In this document: positions 32,910 through 39,748 of the stretch, piece after piece
How positions within the stretch are numbered: position 1 is the first letter of the stretch
How the letters are laid out: the number at the start of each line of letters is the position of its first letter
From: a virus
IMG/VR virus record: IMGVR_UViG_3300028831_000187
Location: 1-44,272 of that record
Reading direction: 5' to 3' (one strand)
DNA length: 44,272 nucleotides
Position numbers and translations under genes: made by a program
Notes under the pieces: model-generated
What the model saw: only the letters and a program-made list of their open reading frames with translations
The model's database searches: none
Told to the model about the DNA's origin: nothing

Positions 32910-33383
32910 GTGTCATTCTTAAGTTTCTCATCCCTAGAAGACATGCAGAAGTACATCAAGGAGAGCGGAGATACCGCTCTCGCCGCTATGTCAGAGGAAC
33001 AACGGGCGTTAACGTGGGGTTCCTATGCCATGATGCCAACAGACGAATGCGTAATCTTCGGCTACGTCTTCACTGAAGAGGAACTCCTCCTCGGCGAGCT
33101 TCACGCAGGCGCCTCGCAAGAGGAGGCTGAAGCGACGGTCAGGATGAGCAGGAACGCCCTCAAGCGGGGCTACCTGTTCGGCCGCTGGTTCAGCATCATC
33201 GAGCCGACCGGCGAGCTTGGCAGCAACCACGCTGTCAACTGCTGGCCGATCACGGCGGAGCAACACGGCATCGCAGCCACCTTCGGCTGGGATGGACGAG
33301 ACATCGTTCGTCAGCCGGAAGGTGCCTGGCTGCTGGATTCATACATCGCCATGGCGCACAGCAGGCAAGCCGATGAGTACTAA
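32910..33383 (+). CDS. Protein of unknown function
   Basis: A 157-aa protein starting at GTG after AAAGGAGG. Parts include SLEDMQKYIKESGDTALAAM, YVFTEEELLLGELHAGASQE and YLFGRWFSIIEPTGELGSNH. It looks like one globular alpha/beta domain. No motif allows a functional call. It overlaps the next gene by 11 bases. Confidence 0.65.
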   Translation: MSFLSFSSLEDMQKYIKESGDTALAAMSEEQRALTWGSYAMMPTDECVIFGYVFTEEELLLGELHAGASQEEAEATVRMSRNALKRGYLFGRWFSIIEPTGELGSNHAVNCWPITAEQHGIAATFGWDGRDIVRQPEGAWLLDSYIAMAHSRQADEY

Positions 33384-33813
33384 GCGCACGATCAACCTCG
33401 ACCAACTGGCTCGTGACTTCGTCCTGGCTCGGCGTGAAATGGCAGACGCCGACGCCAGGGCAAAGGAGTTGCAGGCCAAGCTCATGTCGCTCATGCCCGA
33501 TGGGAAGTTCATCGTGGACATGGGCAATGGCGACAACGCCGAACTGACCAAGGTCGCACCCACTCGCTATGCATGGGTGGCCTCGTCGGTGAAGGCGCTG
33601 CTGCCGGTTCGTCTCTGGAACAGGGTGAAGACGGAAGCGGTCAACAAGCAGATCCTCGAAGCAATGATCACGTCGGGGGAACTGGCCGCCTACGACCTTG
33701 AACCCTGCAAGGAGTTCACCGAAGTCAAGCCCTACCTGAAGGTAACCGAACGGCCTCGGTCGGTCAACGTCATCCCTATCTCTGGGAAGGTGGCATCAGG
33801 TGAGGCCCTATAG
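33373..33813 (+). CDS. Coiled-coil/beta protein of unknown function
   Basis: A 146-aa protein starting MSTKRTINLDQLARDFVLA. An N-terminal helix (ADADARAKELQAKLMSLM) is followed by a beta region (KFIVDMGNGDNAELTKVAPT) and a helical middle (WNRVKTEAVNKQILEAMITS), ending in VTERPRSVNVIPIS. The layout recalls small phage proteins linked to DNA metabolism but no name is justified. It overlaps the HNH-AP2 gene by 14 bases. Confidence 0.65.
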   Translation: MSTKRTINLDQLARDFVLARREMADADARAKELQAKLMSLMPDGKFIVDMGNGDNAELTKVAPTRYAWVASSVKALLPVRLWNRVKTEAVNKQILEAMITSGELAAYDLEPCKEFTEVKPYLKVTERPRSVNVIPISGKVASGEAL

Positions 33814-34336
33814 CCCTCGTCGGCGATTTCCACCGACTCCGATCATAGACGGCGAAGTCGCTCTCATCGAACTGACGGGAGGACAATACGCAATTATCGA
33901 TTCTTGTGATATTGGTCTTGTCAAAGACTACTTCTGGCGAGCACAACTCAAGGGTCGAGTCACCTATGCACTAAACAGTCGTGGACAGTTAATGCACAGA
34001 ATCATCATGGGAACCGCACCTGCCGGGAGGCACTTCATAGACCATATCAACCTAAACGGCCTCGACAACCGACGAGCTAACCTCCGCTGGGTTAACCCCA
34101 GTCAAAGTTCAGCTAACCGCCGCAAACGAACAGGTGCCAAGGGTCACTTCAAGGGAGTGGTCTGGAACGCCGACTGCAACAAATGGCAAGTAATGATTAC
34201 GTCCGGACAAACCAACCACTACCTTGGACTGTTCGATTCAGAAGAAGAGGCAGCACGCAGATACGACCAAGCTGCCTATGAACTTCACGGGCCATATGCT
34301 CACCTCAATTTCCCTAAAGGAGACGAAACATCATGA
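33800..34336 (+). CDS. HNH homing endonuclease with AP2 DNA-binding domain
   Basis: A 178-aa nuclease of the HNH-AP2 class. The HNH part is AHRH-like: LMHRIIMGTAPAGRHFIDHI then NLNGLDNRRANLRWVNPSQS, with the H-N-N/H triad. The C-terminal AP2 domain, KGHFKGVVWNADCNKWQVMI then GLFDSEEEAARRYDQAA and ending HLNFP, binds DNA. Such genes are mobile and copy themselves into homologous sites. It starts at GTG and is fully embedded in the operon by overlaps on both sides, so it inserted without breaking the neighbours. Confidence 0.9.
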   Translation: MRPYSPRRRFPPTPIIDGEVALIELTGGQYAIIDSCDIGLVKDYFWRAQLKGRVTYALNSRGQLMHRIIMGTAPAGRHFIDHINLNGLDNRRANLRWVNPSQSSANRRKRTGAKGHFKGVVWNADCNKWQVMITSGQTNHYLGLFDSEEEAARRYDQAAYELHGPYAHLNFPKGDETS

Positions 34337-34755
34337 GTCTCAGCAAGCCCATTGTCAGCCTGGTCGCCGAACGGATGCTGGACATCTGGGAGTCTGCGGA
34401 GCGTTGGACGACGGGTACCACCGCTAGGGAGGAGGACGGCGACAGTGTCGAAGTCACTTCGAGCTTTGCCGTGAGATGGTGTGCCGTGGGCTGTCTGGAA
34501 CGAGCCCTGTACGACCTGTCCCTCGTTTCGCTCTATGACGAGTTCGAAGGCTTCCTGAACCTCTACACCCAACGCACAACCGACCAAAGATACAACCGAG
34601 TGATCGAGTACAACGACAGCAGTCGCACCTCGTTCGAGGACATGCGTCTCTTCGTGAAGGGGCTGCTGGACGTGGATCCAGACGAGATCATCGACGATGC
34701 TCCCGAGGAAGACAACGAGCCCTGCGAATACGACGACGGCCCCGGCCCCTTCTAA
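34333..34755 (+). CDS. Protein of unknown function (DUF6197-like)
   Basis: A 140-aa protein in ATGA overlap with the HNH gene. RWCAVGCLERALYDLSLVSL has the WCAxGAL pattern of a small actinobacterial and phage family (DUF6197-like); the C-terminus is strongly acidic (DDAPEEDNEPCEYDDGPG). Function is unknown. The neighbour at 34773 shares the general style (Cys-containing helix, acidic patches) and may be related. Confidence 0.6.
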   Translation: MSLSKPIVSLVAERMLDIWESAERWTTGTTAREEDGDSVEVTSSFAVRWCAVGCLERALYDLSLVSLYDEFEGFLNLYTQRTTDQRYNRVIEYNDSSRTSFEDMRLFVKGLLDVDPDEIIDDAPEEDNEPCEYDDGPGPF

Positions 34756-34772
34756 TCCGAAAGGACGATCAC

Positions 34773-35141
34773 ATGACGATCTATGACGACGACGAGCCCT
34801 GCGACTGCCCGCAATGCAACCCGGAGCCTGAAGCCATCGCCATGATGAAGCAGCAGTTGGCCCTAGCAGTCAAGAAGGGGGCCTATCTGCTGGACGAGCA
34901 GTTTCCTGAATGGCGACGGCAAATCAACCTCGGAATCCTGAACCTGGCTTCGTCCAGTTGCTGCGTCCTGGGCCAGCTCTACGGCGACTACGCCAGAGGC
35001 AAGGACAACCTCGGCCTGTGGGAAGACGGAGCAGGCTCGGAATACGGGTTTGACTTCCCGACCGACCCGGCGGAGAACAGCACCACCATCGTTTGGCGAG
35101 CGCTCGACGAGTTGTGGACGGAGCACATTCTCGACATTTGA
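34773..35141 (+). CDS. Protein of unknown function, CVLGQLYG family
   Basis: A 122-aa protein after AAAGGA. An N-terminal Cys/acidic part (DDDEPCDCPQCNPEPEA) precedes the core LLDEQFPEWRRQINLGILNL and CCVLGQLYGDYARGKDNLGL, ending with YGFDFP. LLDexxPxWxxxI...CVLGQLYGxYxxG...YGF is a recurrent small domain in actinobacterial phages (by eye). Function unknown. Confidence 0.7.
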   Translation: MTIYDDDEPCDCPQCNPEPEAIAMMKQQLALAVKKGAYLLDEQFPEWRRQINLGILNLASSSCCVLGQLYGDYARGKDNLGLWEDGAGSEYGFDFPTDPAENSTTIVWRALDELWTEHILDI

Positions 35142-35211
35142 CAGATTCCCTGGGTCGGGGCTTGTCCCCACGGCAGGTCCCGGCCCAGGGACCAATCCCG
35201 AAAGGATACCG

Positions 35212-35649
35212 ATGGCTGACCTGGAACAAGCCCTACGAGACTTCATCGAATACAACTTCAGCTACGCCGATCTGGATCACGAACACGATCCTAACGACCA
35301 CAGGCACGACAACTACGCCGACGACGACCACGAGCACGGCGACTCGTTCGAAAGCCAAGTGGACTACTACCTGTCGAACTTCACTGTTGGCTCTGGCTGC
35401 GCAACCAAGCTGGCGTTCGAGAACGCCGTGCGAGTCATCATTGCCGACCACCTACAGCACGAACTCCACCCGGACGCCATCATCCGATCAATGCTGCTGG
35501 GCACCATCAGACTCGCTCGTAAATTACCAGCAGACCGCGTGATGCACATTCTGGCCGAGACCAGCACCAGGCTGACGGATCTCTCCCGCCAGATCGAACT
35601 GGACCTCGTCAACATGCCAGACCATCTGGCACCACAGGAAGTTGGGTGA
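35212..35649 (+). CDS. Protein with His/Asp-rich N-terminal segment
   Basis: A 145-aa protein starting at ATG 35212 after AAAGGA. Residues 20-45 are almost entirely His, Asp, Glu and Asn (DLDHEHDPNDHRHDNY, DDDHEHGDSF), a likely divalent-metal binding tract. The rest is helical (ATKLAFENAVRVIIADHLQH, VMHILAETSTRLTDLSRQIE). No family known. Confidence 0.65.
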   Translation: MADLEQALRDFIEYNFSYADLDHEHDPNDHRHDNYADDDHEHGDSFESQVDYYLSNFTVGSGCATKLAFENAVRVIIADHLQHELHPDAIIRSMLLGTIRLARKLPADRVMHILAETSTRLTDLSRQIELDLVNMPDHLAPQEVG

Positions 35650-35650
35650 C

Positions 35651-36112
35651 ATGGGACTTCACGAACTCATCGAAGAGCATGTGGACTCACTTGACGGCGA
35701 CCCAGAACTTCTGGCCGTTGCCATCTTCGAGGAGATCCTCAGCGACCCGGAACTACTACAGGAGATCGTCCTACCAGCCCTGCGAGCAGCGATACGGAAC
35801 CGACTGAGGATGCTCGCCCTCACGGCAGAGCGAAGCAGCATCCTTGACGCTAAACCAGGAGCAGATCCGGCTGCCGACCGCTTGGCCTTCCTAGCCGAAA
35901 AGTTCTTCGTACCGGGGGTGGGATTTGTGACCTGGGCAGAAGCCAGCATCGAACACCATGAGGCCCGTATCGCCTATTTACAGAGCAAGGTAGCTGGCTT
36001 GATCGACACACAGGAGCGCCACCAGCGAGCAATCATCGAGATCAAGAAGGCCGGGGTGAAGAACCTCGGGGAGATCCACGGTAAGCGGCGGCGCACCAAG
36101 AGAGCAAGCTAG
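35651..36112 (+). CDS. Helical protein of unknown function
   Basis: A 153-aa protein starting at ATG one base after the previous stop. It is mostly helical (LLAVAIFEEILSDPELLQEI, PALRAAIRNRLRMLALTAER) with a C-terminal coiled coil and basic tail (EIHGKRRRTKRAS). It lies directly before the repeat array. Unknown. Confidence 0.65.
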   Translation: MGLHELIEEHVDSLDGDPELLAVAIFEEILSDPELLQEIVLPALRAAIRNRLRMLALTAERSSILDAKPGADPAADRLAFLAEKFFVPGVGFVTWAEASIEHHEARIAYLQSKVAGLIDTQERHQRAIIEIKKAGVKNLGEIHGKRRRTKRAS

Positions 36113-36135
36113 TTCATCCAGGGCCATTCTTGAAG

Positions 36136-36506
36136 CGAAACCCATATCGAGGGCGCCCAACATTTAAAGGCCATGCCAAAAACGAAACCCAGACGGGTGC
36201 CGCCCATTCTTTGCCATAGTACAGACGAAACCCATACCGTGTCTGCCCACTCCATTCGGCCAGATCCTAAGCGTAACCCATACTCGCCGCGCCTTATCCC
36301 TAAAGGAGTCACGGTGGTCAAAGAAGATTCGAAACCCAATCAAGACGCGCCCACGAAGCGGACCACGAGGGCCGCGAAGCCCAAGGTAGCAGCGTCCGTT
36401 GCCAAACCAGTCACGAAGCCCACGGTAGATCCGCAACCTGCCAAACGTCCACCGCAACCCAAGCATGAACCGCAAAAACGAAGGACCATACAGCTTGCGG
36501 AACCCA
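36136..36506. repeat. Repeat array A: nine CGnAnCCCA elements, about 45 bases apart
   Basis: The core CGAAACCCA or a variant starts at 36136, 36183, 36226, 36272, 36330, 36375, 36414, 36453 and 36498; spacings are 39-58, mostly 43-47. Between cores lie weaker GCCCA and GCCA elements, giving a sub-period near 15-18. The first four units are non-coding; the rest lie in the disordered 5' part of the next gene, so the pattern is not explained by coding alone. It shares words with array B (GCAACCCAAGC and AGATCCGCAACC). Possible multi-site protein-binding region. Confidence 0.7.
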
Positions 36507-37285
36507 ATGTAGCCACGTCCGAGGAGACCATACAGCCTGCGCTGCCCAGCACAATCCCGTCTCCTTACCTCGAACTACGCATCTGGTGCGAGATGTACCA
36601 GGACGCTATGCAGGCCCGGATCGCCGCCAGCAATCGCTCCGAGAGAGGCGGGGTGCACACAGACTTGTACGCAGGGCACATCAGTTCTCTTGAGAAGACG
36701 GAGCACGAAGTTGGACTTGAACTGGTGCGGGCATACCGTAAGATTGTTTCTCCTACTATCCGAGCCTGGCAGAAATCTTCCCCCGGTATTGGGGAGCACC
36801 TTCTCGCCCGCCTCTTGGGCATTATTGGTGACCCCCGCCGTGCTACTCCTTACCACTGGGAAGGTGTCGGTAAGGAGAACCGAAGGCTGGTTGGAGACGA
36901 ACCTTATGATCGGTCGATCTCTCAACTCTGGTCGTACTGTGGAGTTGGTGATCCAGACCGTAAACGTCGGAAAGGACAAACCGTAGAGGAAGCAATGGCC
37001 TGTGGTATCCCTCTTGCCAAGTCAGTCCTGTTCCTGCTAGCCCAGTCCTGCGTCAAGGTGAACAGAGGCCCCTACCGGGAACATTACGACAAGGCCCGGG
37101 AGGTCTATTCCGCTCGTTTGCACCGTACACCCTGTCCTGCTTGTGGACCCAAAGGCAAACCCGCAAAAGAAGGAGAGCCCTGGTCGCCTGCACATCAGCA
37201 TGCTGCTGCACTCCGGAAGGTGTCCAAGGAGATCCTTCGTGACATGTGGATTGTGTCACAACCCTCGGGAAGCGAGGCACCGTGA
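36314..37285 (+). CDS. Helix-hairpin-helix protein resembling the C-terminal domain of IS110 transposases
   Basis: A 323-aa protein. GTG 36314 is chosen for AAAGGAG just upstream, although the frame stays open through the repeats. Residues 1-75 are disordered, basic and repetitive (AAKPKVAAS, VTKPTVDPQ, PPQPKHEPQ), encoded by array A. Residues about 135-250 contain SPGIGEHLLARLLGIIGDPR, an HhH DNA-binding hairpin, then LWSYCGVGDPDRKRRKGQT, the order seen in Tnp_20 of IS110 enzymes; the RuvC-like catalytic half and the serine motif are absent. TPCPACGPKGKPA and a final HAAALRKVSKEILRDMW follow. Related proteins occur in many phages. Likely DNA-binding, not a transposase. Confidence 0.75.
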   Translation: MVKEDSKPNQDAPTKRTTRAAKPKVAASVAKPVTKPTVDPQPAKRPPQPKHEPQKRRTIQLAEPNVATSEETIQPALPSTIPSPYLELRIWCEMYQDAMQARIAASNRSERGGVHTDLYAGHISSLEKTEHEVGLELVRAYRKIVSPTIRAWQKSSPGIGEHLLARLLGIIGDPRRATPYHWEGVGKENRRLVGDEPYDRSISQLWSYCGVGDPDRKRRKGQTVEEAMACGIPLAKSVLFLLAQSCVKVNRGPYREHYDKAREVYSARLHRTPCPACGPKGKPAKEGEPWSPAHQHAAALRKVSKEILRDMWIVSQPSGSEAP

Positions 37286-37602
37286 GCGAACAGAACGCCG
37301 ATTTAGAAGCAGAGGCGGGGAGCCTCGAAGCCCACATGGCGTGGCTCTACCCGGACCCCAAGAGGCCGTGCATCTGCGCCCACCGCATCGGGCCGGGCAC
37401 CCGCATCTACGGCGTCAACATGGGGCCAGCTTGGGGCAGGACAACGACTGAACCCAAGTGCTACCACCACGGCACCGAGGCCCAGAAGTTCTACGACGAC
37501 AACCTGCGGCGCTTCAGGAAGACCGGCGACTGGGCCGAGTTCCACGTTGACCGGGATGCCTGGGAGGCCGAACAGTCCGACGGCCAGGAGGCACAGGAAT
37601 GA
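37282..37602 (+). CDS. Protein of unknown function
   Basis: A 106-aa protein from GTG in GTGA overlap. Its middle, CICAHRIGPGTRIYGVNMGP, and KCYHHGTEAQKFYDDNLRRF contain Cys and His that could bind zinc; both ends are acidic. It is coupled to the membrane protein that follows (ATGA). Unknown. Confidence 0.6.
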   Translation: MSEQNADLEAEAGSLEAHMAWLYPDPKRPCICAHRIGPGTRIYGVNMGPAWGRTTTEPKCYHHGTEAQKFYDDNLRRFRKTGDWAEFHVDRDAWEAEQSDGQEAQE

Positions 37603-37760
37603 CCGGCTGGGAGTTCCTCCGATGGGTTCTGTTTCCGGTCCTGCTGATCACGGTCGGGTCGGTTTTCATCGTCGGGCCGAACCTCTTCTACTGGCTCGCA
37701 CTGCCCCTGTTCATCGCCAGCGTGGCGATGATGGCCTGGAGGGTGGACCGGTGCGACTGA
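37599..37760 (+). CDS. Small two-helix membrane protein
   Basis: A 53-aa protein in ATGA overlap with the previous gene. It has two hydrophobic helices, VLFPVLLITVGSVFIVG and FYWLALPLFIASVAMMA, joined by PNL, and a short charged C-terminus (WRVDRCD). Function unknown; early phage membrane proteins of this size often alter host membrane physiology or exclude superinfection. Confidence 0.65.
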   Translation: MTGWEFLRWVLFPVLLITVGSVFIVGPNLFYWLALPLFIASVAMMAWRVDRCD

Positions 37761-37779
37761 TCGACGGAGAAACAGAGCA

Positions 37780-38103
37780 ATGAACCGCTGCCAAACTACG
37801 ACCGTAACCCATGCGGAAACCGCTGCCAAATCAGATCCGCAACCCAAGCCATCAGCGCAGCCAACGAAGTCCCGTCGCCCATTCCCAACCCGCTGCGTTT
37901 GCCAGAAGAGAATCGACACCCACAGCAGACCCGCACCCTAGCCAAGATACCAACGACACCCATATCGATACCGCAGCTGTCATGGTGGAAACGAAACCCA
38001 CAGCCCCAACGCTACCGCTGCCATCCTGCTGTCGCAGCCCTACTGCCTGCGACACCCAACCTGATCTCGCTGCAACCGAGGCCATGACCACTGCCGTAGC
38101 CCA
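37780..38103. repeat. Repeat array B: CGnAnCCCA elements alternating with CGCTGCCA
   Basis: Cores related to CGTAACCCA start at 37803, 37838, 37873, 37914, 37954, 37992, 38033, 38050 and 38095; intervening CGCTGCCA elements occur at 37786, 37821 and 38016 among others. Spacing is 35-45, once 17. No convincing gene covers it: a 53-aa frame (37780-37941) and a 104-aa frame overlap but are low-complexity and share the repeat words. Related to array A by shared sequence. It lies directly before the gene at 38137. Confidence 0.65.
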
Positions 38104-38136
38104 TGCCCAACCCGCCCTTCCGTGAAAGGAGAGTCT

Positions 38137-38424
38137 TTGCCTGGCAATGGAAAAGATCCACCGCCCCTGATTGACCTAGATGACCCTATTATCGTAATTC
38201 CAGAGGAGGACATCATGGCTAAGCGCCGTGTACACATTCCCGAAATAACACTCAATACCAGTGAGTTGGAGGCTTTACGTTCGGTAATACGATCTGGCAT
38301 TGTGCAATGGGACAACGATGAGACAGAAGATGAACGGTTCAAGAATGGGCAAATGGCAGAGTCAGTCATGGGGAGGGTCTTGAACTGGATGGTCGAGACA
38401 GGAAGACAAAAAGAAGTTGCGTAG
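38137..38424 (+). CDS. Small protein of unknown function, last gene of the operon
   Basis: About 95 aa from TTG 38137, which has AAAGGAG five bases before it; an alternative ATG 38215 (69 aa, MAKRRVHIPEITL) has GAGGAGG. The N-terminal extension, DPPPLIDLDDPIIVIPEEDI, is acidic and plausible protein. The rest is helical (SELEALRSVIRSGIVQW, MAESVMGRVLNWMVETGRQK). Hairpins that look like a terminator follow the stop. Confidence 0.65.
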   Translation: MPGNGKDPPPLIDLDDPIIVIPEEDIMAKRRVHIPEITLNTSELEALRSVIRSGIVQWDNDETEDERFKNGQMAESVMGRVLNWMVETGRQKEVA

Positions 38425-38426
38425 CA

Positions 38427-38475
38427 GGCAGCTTTGCTGCCGTAGCAAGAGGGGTGGTCCTACGGGGCCACCCCT
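38427..38475 (+). terminator. Hairpin pair after the plus-strand operon
   Basis: GGCAGC-TTT-GCTGCC (38427-38441) starts two bases after the stop, and AGGGGTGG ... CCACCCCT (38450-38475, 10-base loop) follows. The second stem lacks a full T-run (ACTATTATG), so termination may be partial. Placement at the end of the operon supports a terminator. Confidence 0.55.
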
Positions 38476-38547
38476 ACTATTATGCACTGAGTACGCAGTG
38501 ATAGATGTGTGCGAAGGGACCCTCGTCCCTCGCCCGTGCTCCGCCGT

Positions 38548-38578
38548 CCGGGGCACATACCCCGGTCAAACGTTTGAC
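38548..38578. terminator. Overlapping hairpin and perfect palindrome between convergent operons
   Basis: CCGGGG-CACATA-CCCCGG (38548-38565) runs into the 14-base perfect palindrome GTCAAACGTTTGAC (38565-38578). They lie between the stop at 38424 (plus) and 38643 (minus), and could be a bidirectional terminator or a protein-binding site. The remaining sequence of this 218-base gap holds nothing else I can identify. Confidence 0.45.
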
Positions 38579-38642
38579 TCGCCCCTCAGCCCGGGCTGGA
38601 TGCACCGGGCCAAGGGGACGAGCGGACGATCAGACGATGGTG

Positions 38643-39323
38643 CTAGGCCGAGACCAACTCAGCCTTCTCAGGGGAAGGGACGGCGGCAGCGACCTCGGCC
38701 CGAGTGGGCTTGAGGACTCGTGCCACGATGCCAGCGGCGTTGACCAGTGCATCGAGCAGGTCTTGCCGCTGTTCAATGCTCAGGTCCCGGATGTCAGACG
38801 GCCGAGTGGCCGCCTCTTTGAGCCCGTTGATCGCAGCTTCGAGCACGGTGTCGATGGGCATCCGCTTGGTAGTGCGGGCGCCGGTGTCCTGGCTCGCCGG
38901 AATCTTCTGGTCGGCGGGAAGGGCCTTGCTCCGCTTGAAGCCAGCAGCCAGCAACTCTGACAGGGAAAGTTCCTTGTCAGCAATCCGACGAACCTGCTTC
39001 CGCACGGCGTTGTCGATGCGGTCGTTGGCGAGGCGGATGGCTTCCGCCTCGAACGGCGTCGTGGCTTCGAGGATGACCAGACCAGCCTTAGTCTTAATGC
39101 GGTCGAACCCGGCCTTGTAGCCATCGCTACGGCCGTGGTAGTCGGGCATTTCCTTGCCCTTGCTGGTGACGGTGAACGTGAGGCGGTAGGCCCAAAGGTG
39201 CTCGGCTACCTTCTCCTCAACCGTGATGAGGTTAGATGTGGACTTGGCCATAGCCTTGAGGTCGGAAACGAGCAGCTTCTCCTGCTCGGCCCGACGGGCC
39301 ATGTTCTCTACGGTGTTCTGCAC
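38643..39323 (-). CDS. Protein of unknown function, distal gene of replication region
   Basis: A 226-aa protein starting at GTG behind AAAGGA. The start is coiled coil (VENMARRAEQEKLLVSDLKA); a beta part follows (EHLWAYRLTFTVTSKGKEMP), then long helices (EAEAIRLANDRIDNAVRKQV, IEQRQDLLDALVNAAGIVAR). The central KSTSNLITVEEKV... and DYHGRSDGYKAGFDRI elements hint at a nucleic-acid related role but nothing is diagnostic. It has its own promoter at 39524. Confidence 0.65.
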   Translation of the reverse strand: MQNTVENMARRAEQEKLLVSDLKAMAKSTSNLITVEEKVAEHLWAYRLTFTVTSKGKEMPDYHGRSDGYKAGFDRIKTKAGLVILEATTPFEAEAIRLANDRIDNAVRKQVRRIADKELSLSELLAAGFKRSKALPADQKIPASQDTGARTTKRMPIDTVLEAAINGLKEAATRPSDIRDLSIEQRQDLLDALVNAAGIVARVLKPTRAEVAAAVPSPEKAELVSA

Positions 39324-39371
39324 TTGCTTGTCCTTTCAGGGTTGGGCGGATCCTTATGACCGGCCCGTTTC

Positions 39372-39414
39372 GGTGGCACTGATCAGTGGCACCCCAAGGG
39401 GCTCCGTGAGCCCC
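39372..39414 (-). promoter_or_regulatory. Hairpins in the leader of the 38643 gene
   Basis: GGTGGCACTGATCAGTGGCACC (read at 39372-39393 as a near-perfect 22-base dyad around CACTGATCAGTG) and GGGGCTC-CGT-GAGCCCC (39398-39414), the latter flanked by direct repeats CCCCAAGGG. Both are in the untranslated leader of transcripts from 39524, close to the gene start, so they could control translation or transcript stability. Confidence 0.5.
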
Positions 39415-39495
39415 AAGGGCTGCTACCGCTGCTCTGAGAAGGGATGGGGGCCGGGCCTCAGACCGGCGGGGTAGCTGACGTGTACTGCAATGTCC

Positions 39496-39524
39496 AATAT
39501 CCTCTTATGTCGATGCCCTGTCAA
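39496..39524 (-). promoter_or_regulatory. Minus-strand promoter for the 38643 gene
   Basis: Read on the minus strand: TTGACA (39524-39519), a 17-base spacer, GATATT (39501-39496). Spacing is ideal and the -35 is consensus; the -10 matches at four of six positions. The leader would be about 165 bases. Confidence 0.55.
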
Positions 39525-39580
39525 GAATTACATTCGGACAAACGGATATTCCTTGTGCTCAGAGCCCTGGGAGCCGTGAT

Positions 39581-39627
39581 GCTTCAATCGAAGCGTCACT
39601 CTGTGACTACGCACTTCGCAGAAGTGC
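39581..39627. other. Three consecutive short hairpins
   Basis: GCTTC-AATC-GAAGC (39581-39594), GTCAC-TCT-GTGAC (39595-39607) and GCACTTC-GCA-GAAGTGC (39611-39627) follow each other almost without gaps. Three perfect stems in 47 bases in non-coding DNA suggest a structured RNA or a folded single-strand initiation site. Confidence 0.5.
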
Positions 39628-39748
39628 CGGGTCTGGGCCTAACCCTCTACCTCAGCTTGACCCCCCGGACGGCCGTAGGTGTCCGTTTTGCCCGGCCCGG
39701 TGGCCGGTGGGCGCCTCACACACACGCTGGGTGAGTAGTCACAAGTTC

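Noticed and set aside
36109-36475. Minus-strand frames with repeated GFVS/WVSL words across array A
   Set aside because: They reflect the DNA repeats read backwards; no ribosome site and opposite to the operon direction.
36314-37285. Active IS110 insertion sequence
   Set aside because: The catalytic half and serine motif are missing and no element ends are visible.
36136-38103. CRISPR array
   Set aside because: Cores are only about nine bases and degenerate, spacing varies, and there is no conserved long repeat or cas gene.
37780-38125. 53-aa and 104-aa plus-strand frames across array B
   Set aside because: Low-complexity Pro/Thr/Ala products made of the repeat words; only the first has a weak ribosome site. 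Treated as part of the array.
39444-39734. 96-aa plus-strand frame in the origin region
   Set aside because: No ribosome site, crosses several hairpins, and has no protein-like pattern.
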